Assembly (NCBI GenBank): GCA_003612525.1
Contig: RAZD01000002.1
Span: forward strand, 247,001-311,000
Source: a bacterium C-53
GTDB lineage: Bacteria; Bacillota; Clostridia; Lachnospirales; Lachnospiraceae
Length of the DNA: 64,000 nucleotides
Reading direction: 5' to 3'
The position numbers were made by a program, and so were the translations under genes. Below are positions 63,442 to 64,000 of this stretch, piece by piece; position 1 is the stretch's first letter; each line of letters begins with the position of its first letter. Under the pieces are notes generated by a model. That model was not told the origin of the DNA. It worked only from the letters and a program-made list of their open reading frames with translations, and searched no databases.

Positions 63442-64000
63442 TCATTTTTCTTTACCTTTATATCCACATTCCCCAAATAGTTTGCTGCTTCCTGCTAACC
63501 CTTTTATGTTCGTCAGATGATTTTTCATTTCGTGCTTCATCCGGCTTATGCCACTGTAGAATTGTTCCACAATAAAAGCATAATACATGCTCTCCACGAT
63601 TCATCTGTTTATATTCTGAATGCTGAAAAACAGTATGCCTAAAAAGAATGTAAACTTCTTATCTACCCCAATAAATTTGGAAGCCGCCGCCAGCAAAATA
63701 ATAACAATCACCATGCAGAACCAACTATAAACAGAAGCTGCCTTGCCAATGAAATATATTGATACATAAACCAGGAATATAATAAAACTCTTTTTTAGTT
63801 TCACTATCCCCCATTCTTTTTTCTCCGTCATAAATGGATAGAAAAGGGCAGTCGTACAGATTGCATATAAAATGATCTCCACTCCTGATTCTATGCTCTG
63901 AAACAGCATAAATCCTGTTTCACTCAAATTGGTGTTAGAATATAAATAGTACAAGCCAAAATGAGAAATCCAAAATACACATAAGCATGGTACAATAAAA
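63442..64000 (-). pseudogene. Broken GHKL histidine kinase (5' end outside window)
   Basis: The frame contains several TM segments up to FFSIQNINR, then an in-frame TGA at 63601-63603. Still in frame comes FYSGISRMKHEMKNHLTNIK, the phospho-acceptor His region. After GLAGSSK the sequence diverges and a second stop ends it at 63442. The ATPase domain is absent. It is open to the window edge upstream. Confidence 0.75.

Noticed and set aside
57319..64000. agrB/agrD genes for the kinase-regulator pair
   Set aside because: No frame shows an AgrB-like membrane protease or a short AgrD-like peptide.

Overview
The window is a gene-dense chromosomal segment of a low-to-mid GC Firmicute. The best match is Clostridia, family Lachnospiraceae. 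The evidence is gene order and protein families: yceD-rpmF-plsX-acpP-rnc-smc-ftsY, ylxM-ffh-rpsP-khpA-rimM-trmD-rplS, lepB-rbgA-lepB-rnhB-fliK-like-flhB-like-yraN-pgeF, pta next to tmcAL, secG-rnr-smpB-ssrA, plus a TraX-like protein, a PFL/UPF0210 protein and a clostridial long FtsA-like protein. Species cannot be fixed from the sequence alone. Most genes lie on the minus strand.

Layout. 0-5 kb: the 5' part of a DacF-like carboxypeptidase, a putative metal exporter, TraX-like protein, a stand-alone receiver, and a VWA/MoxR pair. 5-15 kb: metF, two membrane proteins, gpsA-plsY-der-DUF512 radical SAM, a divergent ribose-phosphate pyrophosphokinase, pgeF, yraN. 15-34 kb: the core block for phospholipid synthesis, protein export, ribosome maturation and chromosome segregation. 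Several near-consensus sigma-A promoters (TTGACA-17-TATAAT type) and hairpin terminators divide it. 34-43 kb: tmcAL, PFL, ACT, WalJ-like, FtsA-like, coaE, polA and a zinc-finger membrane protein. 43-48 kb: an ABC-F protein and a BlaI/BlaR1-type regulatory pair with its own operators. 48-57 kb: a lipoprotein, a secreted ComEC-like metallohydrolase, tmRNA and SmpB, RNase R, SecG, an ECF sigma cluster, and radical SAM, MmcQ and Tag proteins. 57-64 kb: an accessory, partly decayed region with an AgrC/AgrA-like two-component system, a broken radical SAM gene, an HxlR remnant, an MBL hydrolase and a broken GHKL kinase.

The least explained signal is a family of structured elements between co-directional genes, immediately 5' of a ribosome-binding site and always in the same orientation as the downstream gene. 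The best copies precede blaI (45164-45248), pgeF (14236-14292) and gpsA (8596-8662). Each has an A/T-rich hairpin followed by two inverted repeats that interleave (S1, S2, S1', S2'), so the two stems compete or form a pseudoknot. Stem sequences differ between copies but pairing is kept. Less similar but possibly related leaders precede the receiver gene, the PFL gene, the FlhB-like gene and the ComEC-like gene.

Other regulatory signals: a 14-bp direct repeat straddling the plsX promoter, a promoter whose -35 box lies in a hairpin arm upstream of ylxM, BlaI-type operators flanking the blaI promoter with one inside blaR1, and back-to-back promoters between the DUF512 gene and prs. All calls rest on reading the sequence and on family knowledge. 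No search was run.
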